A stretch of 64,000 nucleotides of DNA from Macrophomina tecta (taxonomy: Eukaryota > Ascomycota > Dothideomycetes > Botryosphaeriales > Botryosphaeriaceae): positions 3,167,501 to 3,231,500 of the forward strand of contig JAKSGN010000037.1 in NCBI GenBank assembly GCA_024180945.1, written 5' to 3'. Positions 47,479-58,704 of the stretch are shown here, piece after piece. The translations under genes and the position numbers were made by a program. Position 1 is the stretch's first letter, and every line of letters begins with the position of its first letter. The notes under the pieces are model-generated. The model saw only the letters and a list, made by a program, of their open reading frames with translations. It was not told where the DNA came from and ran no database searches.

Positions 47479-49030
47479 AGCTAACGTTTCCCTCATAGCT
47501 TCAGGAAAAGATTGAAAAGTATCATATTCGTCCAGCGAATACGTACAATTTTGATGAAAAGGGATTCTTGCTTGGTCTCTGCCGTATGATGAAAAGAATT
47601 GTCTCCATTCAACAGCTTCGGAGGGGAAAGGTTCTCGGGTCGGTTTAAGACGGGAGCCGCGAGTTTATCTCCCTGCTTGCAGCGATTTGCGCGGACGGAA
47701 CAGCTCTCCCACTAGCCTTAATCTATTAAGGCGATTCTGGCGACTTGCAAGATACCTGGCTTGAGGATTTTGACGGTTCGTATGAGGAAGCGTACTTCGC
47801 TGTGTCAAAAAAAGGCTGGACAAACGAGGAGCTTGGAATCTCATGGCTTTCAAAGGTCTTCGAGCCTCGTACGAGGGCAAAAGCAGGAAATTCCCGACGT
47901 CTACTTCTTGTAGATGGTCACTCAAGCCACTTCAATCTTCGGTTTATCGAGTTTTGCGACCGACACGGGGTTATCCTGGTTATTCTACCGCCGCACTCAA
48001 CCCACCGTCTGCAGCCTCTTGATGTTGGAATCTTTTCTCCGCTCGCCACGGCCTATTCGAATGAAATTGACCGGTTAATTCAATCAAGCCGTGGATTTTC
48101 TCGCGTTACGAAACGGACTTTCTGGGGGCTATTTCGTACAGCGTGGGATTCAGCCTTGACCTTTGGAAATATCCGGTCGGCATTTGCTAGTTCCGGAATT
48201 TGCCCCCTCAAACCACAGAATGTCCTAGACCAAGTCAAAAAAGAGACTCCGTCACCAATTTCAAGTGACACCGAAAGGAAGAAACCTACTTCAGGTTCCG
48301 TACGAGGCTTACGTCGTGCAGTCAAGGCAATTTCAAAAGAGAAAGATAATGTCGCACTCGGGCTTGATCTTATCATTCGGGCAAGCGAAAAACTAGCAGT
48401 CCGAAACGAAATTCTTAAATATGAGAATTAAGGACTTCGTGCAGCACTTGTTGGTGAGGAAAATAAGCGGAAAAAAGGGAAACTAATAGGTCTTTTCGAT
48501 TAAGAACGGCCCGGAGACGCTTAGTTCTTCTCTCTAGCCAAAGTTAGTGCCGTACGAGCTCGCGCACAAGAGTTGGAGGATTAAAAGCAACGCGAGAAGG
48601 CTGAGGCTAAGGAGCGACGTCAGAATAAGGCGGCTGAAAGGGAGAGAAAGACTCAGGAGGCTCAGGAAAAAAGGGAAACCAGGAGAAGAATTCGCGATAA
48701 GAAGCAGCAGCAAAAAGAGCAGGAAAAAAAAGAGCGTCTCGTAGCGCAGCAAGCTAATAAACAGCTTTAGGAGGAAAAGCGGCCTCAAAATGGTCAGGCA
48801 AAAAAGGAAATTCAAGCTCAGAAGCGGAAGAGAGAGGATACGATATAGAAAAAGTCCAATATTACGACGCAGCCTGCACGGGTTAATAAAGAGGGGAGCA
48901 ACCCCACTAGAGGCGGGCAGAACCAAAGAAATATGGGCCAAGGGTCACGTGACCCCGCGATTAGTCAGACCCACTCGCTAGGAAATTAAGCAGACCAACC
49001 CAACCGATTAGTAGGAGGGTCGCGATTAGT
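47479..49030 (+). mobile_element. Right part of a second pogo-type DNA transposon
   Basis: Carries a DDE transposase on plus and ends near 49030, before a TA. The last 90 bp hold three copies of a CGATTAGT motif (48959-48966, 48999-49006 and 49022-49030 regions) and the palindrome GGGTCACGTGACCC, a plausible subterminal region. The left half is missing because Fot1-like copy B inserted here. Confidence 0.6.
47500..48989 (+). pseudogene. Pogo-type DDE transposase with RIP nonsense mutations
   Basis: A single plus-strand frame can be followed from LQEKIEKY (about 47500) to about 48989, with an intact stretch 47745-48431. Catalytic residues are all present: Asp in NFDEKGF (47553-47555), Asp in LLVDGHSSH (47913-47915), and Asp in LQPLDVG (48021-48023), giving DD35D spacing. 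A long Lys/Glu/Arg/Gln-rich coiled coil follows (about 48540-48850). The eight internal stops I counted (for example before DGSREFI, and before GDSGDLQD) are TAA or TAG where CAA or CAG is expected. The N-terminal DNA-binding part is missing. By family it would have cut and joined transposon ends; now inactive. Confidence 0.85.
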
Positions 49031-49044
49031 TACTAAGCGCAATA

Positions 49045-49305
49045 CCTTTACTAAGTATATAGATTATATACACTTTCTTACTTATATATAAACTATACTC
49101 CTTAGATAGCTTTGACCTTCGTGGTTAACTTTAATAATAATTTAGTATATTATTAGTAATACGGCCTTCGCACGTAGTACTTAGTCTCGTTATGTATTTA
49201 ACTTGCTCTTACCCTCTTCTTATACCTACTTAAGAAAAACCCCCTTAATAGGTTTTCTTTCTCTTTAGTATTTAGATTCTTAGAGGTAGAGGCCCGCTTA
49301 TTATA
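49045..49305 (+). repeat. Partial 5' LTR of G1c
   Basis: Matches the 3' part of the G1/G1b LTR, including TATATAAA and GTGGTTAA (49121-49128), and ends GCTTATTATA. The U3 half is missing; its left boundary, next to the pogo-type element, is approximate. Confidence 0.75.
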
Positions 49306-49396
49306 CTTTAACTACTATTCTTGCAAGGAGAGAAAGGCTCTAAGATTAAGTCTTATCGGGTAAGGTATTACCCCCTAACGAGTTTAGGAAATAGTA

Positions 49397-50423
49397 ATGG
49401 CACTAGAATCTTAGATAGAGGTCGACCCGGCCAAAGATTACGTTTAGGGTGCCCAGGGGCCAGCTTAGCCCGTATAGTAAACGGAGCCCACTAGAGCTAA
49501 GCTCTTATAGCTTATCGAGGAGCTAAAGGCTTAGAACGCTCGACTAATCGAGTATACGATAAAGCGGAACACTACTAAGATTAAAGTAGCGGCACCTAAA
49601 AAGTTCGATAGAAATAGAAAGAAGCTCTAATTCTTTCTACTCTAAATATAATGCTACCTCTAGTTTAATTAAGCGTAATTTAATAGTGATGCTAAGAAAG
49701 TACTCTTCGCATTAACCTATCTTAGAGAAACGGTAGAGGTATAGATAGAACTATATTTTCGCGACTACTTAGCTAACGAATACTCTCTCGAGAAGAGACG
49801 AGAAAAGACTAAAAAAATCTTCGGTATTTATACGGGATTCGTAGATAATCTTAGGGCTACTTTTAACAATTAAGATAAAGTCTATAAAGCCTCTAACGAT
49901 ATTATAACCGTTAAATAACTAAGATCTATAGCTGTCTACGTCACTAAGTTTTAATAGCTTATAGCCTATCTTAAATAGTTAGATAAGACTTTCCGCGACC
50001 TCTTCTATAAAGGCCTAAAGAAAGAAGTTAAGAAGAATATAATTATCTATAAATACCTAGCTACCTTCTAGAAGATAGTAGACCTTACGTCTTAGATTAA
50101 CGGTTATATATACGAATAGAAGATAGGTTCTCGATAAGCTAATACCTCGAAGCCTCGCCGTAAAAGAATGACCCTTAAAGGCGGAGACGCTATAGTCCTT
50201 AATACGGCTAATAGATAGAATTCTAAGAAGAATAATAATAATAGTTAAAATAATAATAAGAAGCCTAAAGGACCTAATCTAAACTAAACGAACGAGTAGA
50301 AATAGCGCTATAAGAATCGACTCTATATTATCTACGGTAATAATAAGTACTTTTCTTTTAAGTACCCGCAGAACCCTTATAATAAGAAAAATAGAAAGTA
50401 GACCTTAAGCGCTTAACGTAAAG
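49397..50423 (+). pseudogene. G1c gag, first part
   Basis: ATG at 49397 after the leader, aligned with the ATG at 51007 of G1b. TAG follows within six codons, and stops are frequent. The zinc knuckle near 50318-50365 reads Y-x2-Y-x4-Y-x4-Y: all four C-C-H-C ligands became Tyr. The frame is broken at CATCG by the G1b insertion and resumes after 58705. Confidence 0.7.
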
Positions 50424-50428
50424 CATCG
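50424..50428. repeat. Target-site duplication CATCG, left copy
   Basis: Repeated at 58705-58709; brackets the whole G1b structure. Confidence 0.9.
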
Positions 50429-50915
50429 TGTTACGGCGCAGCCTCCATAGGGTTAAGAAACAGCAGAATAAGGTAGTAAGTAGAGAGCTTAGGTACGGCG
50501 CGGAAGAACCCACGCGCACCCACGTAACATACGTAACGCCAAGAAAGTGCTCTTACTACTCCTAGGGTGCTCGGACCAAGACACTACAGAGTATATAGAG
50601 TAGAGCAAGTTACTCTATCTACTCCCAAGGACACCGCCCGCCGAAAGGGCAGAGTAGACAGATTAGAAACCAGATTATAGACCTTTCCTACGTATATATA
50701 AACTATACTCTTTAGATAGCTTTAACCTTCGTGGTCAACTTTAATAACAATTTAGTATATTATTAGTAATACGGCCTTCGCACGTAGTACTTAGTCTCAT
50801 CACGTATTCGACTTGCTCTCACCCTCTTCTTGTACCCACTTAAGGAAAACCCCCTCGACAGGTTTTCTCCCTCTTTGGTGTTTAGATCCTTAGAGGCAGA
50901 GGCCCGCTCGTTATA
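50429..50915 (+). repeat. Left LTR(+) of G1b
   Basis: 487 bp; begins TGTTACGGCGCAGCCT and ends GCTCGTTATA. The U3 half differs from the G1 LTR after the first 16 bp; the TATA-to-end half is shared. Confidence 0.92.
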
Positions 50916-50930
50916 CTTTAACCACTATCC
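50916..50930 (+). promoter_or_regulatory. Primer-binding region of G1b
   Basis: CTTTAACCACTATCC directly after the LTR. TTAACCAC complements GTGGTTAA at 58520-58527 in the right LTR and the matching place in the left LTR (50731, one RIP-type or sequencing-level change). No tRNA-type TGG. Confidence 0.5.
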
Positions 50931-51006
50931 TTGCAAGGAGAGGAAGGTTCCGAGATCAAGTCTTATCGGGTAAGGTATCACCCCCTAACGAGTTTAGGAA
51001 ACAGTA

Positions 51007-53477
51007 ATGGCACCAGGATCTTAGATGGAGGTCGACCCGGCCGAGGGTTAGGTTTAGGGTGCCCAGGGGCCAGCTTAGCCCGCATAGTAAACGGAGCCTA
51101 CTAGAGCTAAGCTTTTATAGCTTATCGAGGAGCTAAAGACTCAGAACACTCGACTATTCGAGCATACGATAAAGCGGAGCGCTATTAAGGTTAAAGTAGC
51201 GGCACCCGAGAAGTTCGATAGGGATAGAAAGAAGCTTTAATTATTCCTACTCTAGATACAACGCTACCTCTAGTTTAATTAAGCGTAATTTAATAGCGAC
51301 GCCGAGGAAGTACTCTTCGCATTAACCTACCTTAGAGGAACGGTAGAGATATAGATAGAACTATACCTTCGCGACTACCTAGCTAATAAATACTCTCTCG
51401 AGAAGAGACGGGAAAAGACTAAGAAAATCTTCGGTACCTATACGGGATTCGTAGATAACCTTAGGGCCACTTTTAACAACCGAGATAAGGTGCGCAAAGC
51501 CTCTAACGATATTATAACCGTTAAATAATTAGGATCTATGGCTATCTACGCAACCAAGTTCCAACAGCTTACAGCCTACCTCAAATAGTTAGACGAGACT
51601 TTCCGCGACCTCTTCTATAAAGGCCTAAAGGAGGAAGTTAAGAAGAATATAATTACCCACGAATACCCATCTACCTTCTAGAAGATAGTAGACCTTACGT
51701 CTTAGATCGACGGTCGCATATACGAATAGAAGATAGGTTCCCGATAAGCTAATACCTCGAAGCCTCGCCGAGAAAGAACAACCCTTAAAGGCGGAGACGC
51801 TATAGCCCTCAACGCGGCCAACAGATAGGATTCTAAGAAGAGTAATAATAATAGTCGAAATAGCAACAAGAAGCCTAAAGGACCTAACCCGAACTAGATA
51901 GACGAATAGAAATAGCGCTATAAGGATCGACTCTATATTACCTACGGCAGTGATAAGTACTTCTCTCCTAAGTGCCCGTAGAACCCTCGTAACAAGAAAG
52001 ACGGAAAGCAGACCTTAAGCGCTCAACGCGAAGCATCGGTTGTATCCCGCCAAGATAACCACGATACGCTATACAAAATAGCCTGCTACGATAATAACTA
52101 CCAGATGCACCAAAGCAGCAAGGACATATCGGGATAGTACCCCCACGAACCACGACAATTCGGTATAATGACTAGGAACGAAGAAGTTACCGAGGCCGAC
52201 GATATTATTAATAGCTTTCCCTTAGACGAGGAGCTCGTAAATAGCGAAACCGGAGAACTATACAACTTAACGGACAGCGAAGCAGAAGCTATATCGGACC
52301 CTATAGCTCTTTCGAAACTCGAGCGCCTCGTAGCCAAGTATAGGATTAGCGTAGAAATAACGGACGAGAACGACCAACTCGCCTAGGTAATCTAGATTCC
52401 CTACGAGAGAGGATTAGCCCTTACAGTACTATAGATATAGCGCTAAGGAACCCTCTAGAAAACCCGTATCGAGTAAGATAGGAAGAAGTACGAACTTATC
52501 GTTACAAAGAAAACCGCGCTCGTAACACTTTATTATTAAGGAATAACTACTCGATAATAAGCAGACTACGACTTCCTCCGAGAGTTAGCAAGGATTCTTT
52601 ATCAGTATAGCACGGCGACCATCCAGAATCGCACACTCTAGTAGATACCGGACGAGAAACTCAACATACTAGCTTTCCGATACTAGGTGCGAAAGGATAT
52701 AGTCTACCAGCGGAAACAGTTATATACTAATAAATAGACCGACTAGAAGTAAGCATACCTTTAAGTTAACGAATAGGAGGACTATATGCATAGTAAAGTC
52801 TACGGCTATTCAAAGCTAAAAAACTAGACGGCCCTATAGTATTAGGATCGACCTAGGGGCTATAGTCTAGGTCCCTTTATATAGTATCACGCACATCGAA
52901 TACGGAAATTCTCACCGGACTAAATCTTTGGAGACAATTTAAAACGAAAGGAACGCTCAAAGAACGTTCTATCTCAATACTAATCGATATAGGATTAAGC
53001 GGAAACTTTATATACAACGAGTTTATGGAATAGTATAAGATCCTATACCGAAAGAAGAAAGAGCTATATCCGCTTAGCGGATTCGATAGGAAAAGCTTAG
53101 TCTACGGAGAAGGCTAGATCAAAATAGAAATAGAGAAAGCAACCCTCTAAATTAAGAACTATTAGGAGTAGATTTCTCTCGATGTCTAACGAATTCCCGG
53201 GTACGATATTATCCTAGGTATACCCTAGATCCGAACGTAGAAACCTATCTTTGACTTTAGCGAAGGAGACGAAATAGTCTTCCGAGAAGAGATCGACAAC
53301 CTCCTACGGAAATTTAGTTTACGTATGGAAAATGGGTTAATAAACACCCTATAGCGACTCTTATCTACTACGAATCGAGAAGTAGTTAGCGTAAGGCCTA
53401 AGAGCGGTAGCTATATAGGCGACTCCGGTAGTAGTATAAGTCAGAACCAGGACTACGACGTAGAAGGCGAAGCCTCT
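51007..53477 (+). pseudogene. G1b gag and protease region
   Basis: ATG at 51007-51009. Several TAA/TAG stops, many long readable stretches. The zinc knuckle at 51934-51975 is Y-I-T-Y-G-S-D-K-Y-F-S-P-K-C, that is C-x2-C-x4-H-x4-C with three ligands mutated to Tyr. An open segment 52168-52386 (72 codons, acidic, with DDIINSFPLDEELVN) links gag to protease. Protease follows near 52970-53025, where an IDSGA-type core reads IDIGL. Ends at the inversion point 53477. Confidence 0.75.
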
Positions 53478-53963
53478 TATAACAAGCGGGCCTCTGCCTC
53501 TAAGAATCCAAATACTAAAGAGAGAGAAAACCTGTCGAGGGGATTTTTCTTAAGTAGGTATAAGAAGAGGGTAAGAGCAAGTCGAACACGTAATAAGACT
53601 AAGCACTACGTGCGAAGGCCGTATTACTAATAATATGCTGAATTGTTATTAAGTTGACCACGAAGGTCAAAGCTATCTAAAGAGTATAGTTTATATATAC
53701 GTAGAAAAGATTTATAATTTAGTTTCTAATCTATCTACTCTACTCTTCCGGCGGGCGGTGTTCTTAGGAGTAGACAGAGCAGCTTGCTCTGCTCTGTATA
53801 CTCTATAGTATCTTAGTCCGAGTACCCTAGGAGTAGTAAGAGCACTTCCTTGGCGTTACGTGTATTACGTGGGTGCGCGTGGGTCCTTCCGCGCCGCACC
53901 CGAGCTCCCTACTTACTACCTTATTCTACTATTTCTTAACCCTGTAGAGGCTGCGCCGTAATA
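53478..53963 (-). repeat. Inverted LTR(-) of G1b
   Basis: 486 bp in reverse orientation. It is preceded on its own strand by the purine run AAAAGGGGGGATAG, so by origin it is the 3' LTR of the pol half. Confidence 0.92.
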
Positions 53964-54060
53964 CTATCCCCCCTTTTAGGTCCTTCGGCCCAAAGGATTT
54001 CGTAACGTGTATAAGTTCTTAGTATACGCCTTTCGCTTTCTTCCGCGCCTTTTACTTATT

Positions 54061-54740
54061 ATGCCTAAGGTTTCCTCGACGCAACGTCGCCACGCGCTCG
54101 CTGGTCGCTGTTAATACGAGATGCCTTCCCTATATAGCGCTTATCGCGCCGCGGGTGCGAAGTGTTTTATTAGTTTAGACTTGGGACATTATAAGCGTTA
54201 TTTATCGAAGAACCGAAAGTGCGACCTAGTGGTTTCTTAACGCGACTATACGTCCCCTTTGCTTATTTCCTGCTCTGGCTGACCTTTGTAGGGGCGAAGA
54301 TTGATGCGAAGATAGAGAGGGTAGAAGATCAACTAGAACGCCTTTATAAGGATAAGCGTTAGATTCTAGTAGAAGAGTTAAAGCTTTAAGAGCGTCGTTC
54401 CGAGGTATATACTCGCCGTTATTATTTAAAGAAGCAGCTTGCCTTCCTTAAGCGTAGGCGGAAAGGGATATTCGAACGGGAGTTAGAGTCTATTAAGGAG
54501 TTAAAGAAGCTAGAGAAGAAGAATCGCGATAGGCGACGTATAGCTAGCGAGAACGTATTAACTCCGGAACGTTCTCCGAGTCCTCCTATTATTGCGGGCT
54601 CCTCGAATTCTAGAGGTCTTTAGCCTAACTCGGTAGCTGGGATTACGTTTCCGTCTAGGGCTAAGTTGTGGATAGATTCGTTCTTTTAGGGCGACCCCGT
54701 TTCCGCGGGAGGTTAGGGTTCTGGCGATAGAACTCTATAA
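54061..54740 (+). pseudogene. Antisense Cys-cluster/coiled-coil ORF of G1b (best preserved N-terminus)
   Basis: On the strand opposite to the pol half. It starts ATG at 54061 (MPKVSSTQRRHALAG). It includes an unmutated KCFISLD, and at 54187-54222 H-Y-K-R-Y-L-S-K-N-R-K-C-D-L, which is C-K-R-C-x6-C if two Tyr derive from Cys. A branch-like GCTGAC and TTTGTAG (54301) precede a second frame with AKIDAKIERVEDQLERLYKD and further Leu/Lys/Glu-rich sequence to about 54600, a coiled coil. Its spacing suggests an intron, though the donor cannot be fixed. Stops are TAA/TAG in each frame. Best evidence that the antisense ORF is a real gene of this lineage. Confidence 0.55.
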
Positions 54741-54749
54741 TAAGGTCTG

Positions 54750-57700
54750 GGTGTATATCGTTCTTTAGCACCCACTAGTTGTCTTTATTCCCGTAACCTT
54801 CCTATTTAACGAGATATTTAAGCTAACGACCGAACCGCTTATAGTCTAGAATCTTTTCGACTGGGTACTAGTCTTCTTTGGCGTTAGGGTTTTTTAGTAT
54901 AATTTCTTCCTATATTTCTAGGATAGTGGCGTTTTCTAGTGCTGGCTCGAGTAATACTACGTAAAAGGTAGAATTCATCCGTGTATTAGGTAATTTAAGT
55001 CGATACGTGACTTCTCTAAGTTTTTCTATAATTTCGAATGGACCGATTTTCTTAAAATCTAATTTATCGCTCGATCGCTTTAATTTGATGTTTTTCGTAA
55101 GGAGGTATACTTTATCCCCCCTTTTAAGGTTCGGTGCCGCCTAGTGCCGTCTGTTGTAGTACTTAGACATTATAATTCGTACGTATTCGAGGTCGAGACT
55201 AATAGCTTTATATAATCCTCTTAGCTGCTCGGCTTTAAGGACGCCTTTCTAGGCTAATTTCCTACTCGGGATGGCTTCTCTATACGCATCTGGTTTAAAT
55301 CCATAGTTGGTAAAGAACGGGAATACGTTAGTTAACTCTTGTTTAGCGCTGTTATAGGCGAATTATACTATAGGTAGCTATGTAGCCTAGTTATCCTATA
55401 GGTAGTTAACGTAATAGCGAAGATATTATTCGAGAGTCCGGTTTATCCGTTCTATCTAGCCGTCGGTTTACGCGTATACCGTTGTAGAGAGTTTGTTCTT
55501 TACTCTAAGCTGGCGCGTAAGTGTTTACTAAAATTCCGATCTTATTAGCTTGTCTCTGTCCGAGACTAATACTTCCGGCATTCCGCGATCCGCGAAGATA
55601 TATCGGAGAAACGTATAGGCTAGCTATTCTACATTCGATGCCTCTAGGTAGGGTAAGAAGAGTACGTACTTCGTAAGTCTATCGACAAAGACTAGGATCG
55701 AGTCGAACTTAACTTTTATAAGCGGATCTCTAGACTCTAATAGCTTCGTAATAAAGTCTAGCGTAATCTATTACTATAGTCGTTCTAGTACTTCTAGGGG
55801 TTGTAGTTATCCGTACGAAGCGTATATTACGGCTTTACTTCGGATATAAAGGTCGTATTACGAAACTATACGCTAGACCGTTTTCCGTAATTCTAGAAAA
55901 TAGAAGTTTTGCGTAATCCTCTTAGTCGTTCTGTCGATGCTCTAATATCTATACGCGGGTGCTACATATATATCCTTAACGAGTGCTTCTCGCAGTCTTA
56001 TCGGAATATAGATTAATCCTTTAAAGAGAAGCGTTCCTTCCCTATCTTAAGTAATACGCGGGTCATTCTCTAGCACTAAAAGTTCCTGCGCGAAGGAGTT
56101 CTAATTATATACTTCTCGGATCTTCTAATGCCACGGGTTTAACTCGATGTAAAGTATTAGAAAAGACTATCTAGTAAGGGTAAGTGATCTATCGCTTATT
56201 TACTATAGTACTATAGGTTGCGGCTCGATTCTTTCTTCTATATAGTCTACTCTCCTACTAAGCGCGTTAGCGGCGGCGTTATCTACACCTTTTCTGTGCG
56301 TGATCTTAAAGTTGTAGGATACCAATTCTTGTGACTAGCGAACCTGTTGTCGGTTTAGCTCCTTGGTCGTGGTAAAGCGTGTGAGATTCTAATGGTTATA
56401 ATATACTATTACCTGCTGTTCGGCTCCTTCTAAGTAGTGTCTCTAGTGCTTAAATGCTAAGACGATGGCTAAGAGCTCCTTATTATAAGTGTCGTAATTA
56501 AGCTCTGCCGGGGTAAACTTTCTTAAGTAGAACGCGATCGGGTGCTATCTACCTTTATCGTTAGGCTGGCTAAGATATACTCCTAGGGCGAATCCTAACG
56601 TATTAGTTTCTACTTCGATCGGTTTGTCGGGATCGTATATTCCTAAGACGGGTGCTTCGCCAAACATCCTCTTTAGCGAATCGAAGGCTTACTACTAATC
56701 GTCTCCTTATTTAAAGCTATATTTCTTCTGAGTAAGTCGCATTAAAGGTTCCGTGACCTTTAAATAGTTCTAGATAAACTTCCTGTAGAAGTTTACGAAT
56801 CTAAGAAAGGACTATACTTCCTTAATCGTCTTTAGTACTGGCTATTCTCTAATAGAGTCTAGTTTCGAGTCGTCCATACCGATATATCCGGGGGTAATGA
56901 TGAAGCCTAAGAATTCTGTTCTTTATACGTGCTATTCGCACTTCTCTGGTGCGATAGATAGATTCTTGGCTTAGAGGGTTTCTAGGACTTTTCTAATATA
57001 CTTCTTATGTTCCTCGAGTGTTTCTGAGAAGATGAGGATATCGTCGAGGTAAGCCAGGTAGAAGATATCTAAGTATTCGCGTAGCGTGTCGTTGACTAGA
57101 TTCTAAAAGGTTGCTAGCGCGTTGGTAAGCCCGAATGGTATAACCGTATACTCGTAGAGTCCTAGCCTTGTGCGAAAGGCTATCTTCCACTCTTCCCCTT
57201 CTTTGATTCTGACTAAGTAATATCCGTCCCGGAGGTCTAGCTTCGTAAAATACTTTACGTTCCCTAACTTGTCCTGGAGCTCGTCAATGCATGGGAGCGG
57301 GTAGCGATTCTTAATCGTGATGTCGTTGAGTTGTCGGTAGTTGATATAGAGGCGTAACTTGCCATTCTTCTTAGGGACGAAGAGGATCGGATATCCGGCT
57401 AATAATGTTAATGGCCGAATATATCCTCGTTTAAGGTTCTTTTTGATATATTCTCTTAAAGCCTCCATTTCCTTCTTTAATAAGAAGTAGATAGGCTTAT
57501 AAGCTAGTTTCGTTCCTAGCTTAAGCGGAATTTCGTGGTCCTATAGTTAATACTTAGGTAAGTCTCCCTTTCCTCTTTCTTAGCAAATGGTAACTAAGTC
57601 CTAATACTCGTCGGGTACCATTTTTATTTCCGGTATTAGAGGTGTTCCTTATAGTTGCTACTATATCTCTAAACTACTATATTGTCCTCTCTTAATCCTC

Positions 57701-58217
57701 GCAGGATCGTCTCCTCTGATAGGAGTTAAATAGTTCTTATCTTTTAGCCCTTTCCGTTGGGCCCTAGCTAGTGCTCTTTGTTGCACCGCCGGTGAGGGTT
57801 TGATGTATATAAGGTAGACCTGTTATTCTTGGCGTTGTATACGCCTGAATGCCTCTCTTAAGATTGTCTAGACGTCTACGGGAGGTTCTAGGGTTGCTAA
57901 TTACTTTCGCGAAGCCTTACTCTTGGACTTACACTTTCTCCGCGTAGTTCTTTGTGATAAGTGTTATACCTGATCTTCGGGAATACTCGACTTAGTAGGA
58001 CTTACTCCGCTTAAGGCGCTGTATTTTACCGAGGAGGCGGCGTTTCGCACGCTATAGTCCTGGTCTTGTCTTAGGCTATTTTTAAGGTTGCCGTTAATGC
58101 TGCCGTTACTGGGCCTTACGCTATCGTTTAAGTCTTGCTCTTCTCTTAATAATTCGAGGGTATCGTTTCGCTTAGTAGGGCTTATTCCTGCGATAGGGTT
58201 GCATTTTACTAAGGAGG
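54750..58217 (-). pseudogene. G1b pol (RT, RNase H, integrase, chromodomain), inverted
   Basis: Coding strand minus, from 58217 leftward. RT about 57560-56950 includes a continuous open frame (57468-57103) with [24 protein letters not shown] split by no stop, LDLRDGYYLVRIKEG and FGLTNA, all RT hallmarks. The YLDD box is intact at 57051-57040. RNase H is about 56650-56250, integrase about 56000-55050, and the chromodomain region about 54950-54750. The remaining stops are mainly TAA/TAG. Least damaged RT in the window, but not intact. Confidence 0.82.
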
Positions 58218-58704
58218 TGTTACGGCGCAGCCTCTATAGGGTTAAGAAATAGTAGAATAAGGTAGTAAGTAGAAAGCTCGGGTGCGGCGCGGAAGGACCT
58301 ACGCGCACCCACGTAATATACGTAACGCTAAGGAAGTGCTCTCACTGCTCCTAGGGTACTCGGACCAAGACACCACAGAGTACACAGAGTAGAGTAAGCT
58401 GCTCTGTCTGCTCCCAAGGACACCGCCCGCCGGAAGGGCAGAGCAGACAGATTAGAAACTAGATTATAGATCTTTTCTACGTGTATATAAACCACACTCT
58501 TTAGATAGCTTTAACCTTCGTGGTTAACTTTAATAATAATTTAGCACATTGTTAGTAACATGGCCTTCGCACGCAGTGCTTAGTCTTATTACGTATTCGA
58601 CTTGCTCTTACCCTCTTCTTGTACCCACTCAAGAAAAACCCCCTCGATAGGTTTTCTTCCTCTTTGGTGTTTAGATTCTTAGAGGCAGAGGCCCGCTCGT
58701 TACA
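58218..58704 (+). repeat. Right LTR(+) of G1b
   Basis: 487 bp; begins TGTTACGGC and ends CTCGTTACA, both termini unmutated. It is preceded not by a polypurine tract but directly by the inverted pol sequence (AAGGAGG), and followed by CATCG. Confidence 0.92.

Larger units (their letters stand above)
50429..58704 (+). mobile_element. G1-type gypsy element G1b with inverted pol half and three LTRs
   Basis: Order: LTR(+) 50429-50915, leader and gag/protease (+) to 53477, LTR(-) 53478-53963, pol (-) 53964-58217, LTR(+) 58218-58704. LTR lengths are 487, 486 and 487 bp. At the inner junctions the plus half ends in CCTCT (RIPped CCTCC), and the inverted half, read on its own strand, begins CCTCC, a 5-bp duplication of one target (G1c has a single CCTTC at the same place, RIPped from CCTCC). 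The outer ends carry CATCG duplicated. This arrangement fits self-integration of one cDNA followed by entry at a solo LTR, or nested insertion plus recombination. Less RIPped than its neighbours. Confidence 0.88.

Noticed and set aside
48534..48941. 135-codon minus-strand ORF rich in Leu and Ser
   Set aside because: Exact complement of the Lys/Glu-rich coiled coil of the pogo-type transposase; such complements read as Leu/Ser-rich by necessity.
34269..49305. Idea that the LTR pieces at 34269-34485 and 49045-49305 are two halves of one LTR
   Set aside because: They overlap by about 20-30 bp beyond the expected 5-bp duplication, so they are separate copies.
52098..52337. 79-codon minus-strand ORF, and the similar frames at 58823-59008 (minus) and 17441-17641 (plus)
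   Set aside because: All are complements of the same gag-protease linker in three G1-type elements; the sense frame (52168-52386) explains the conservation.
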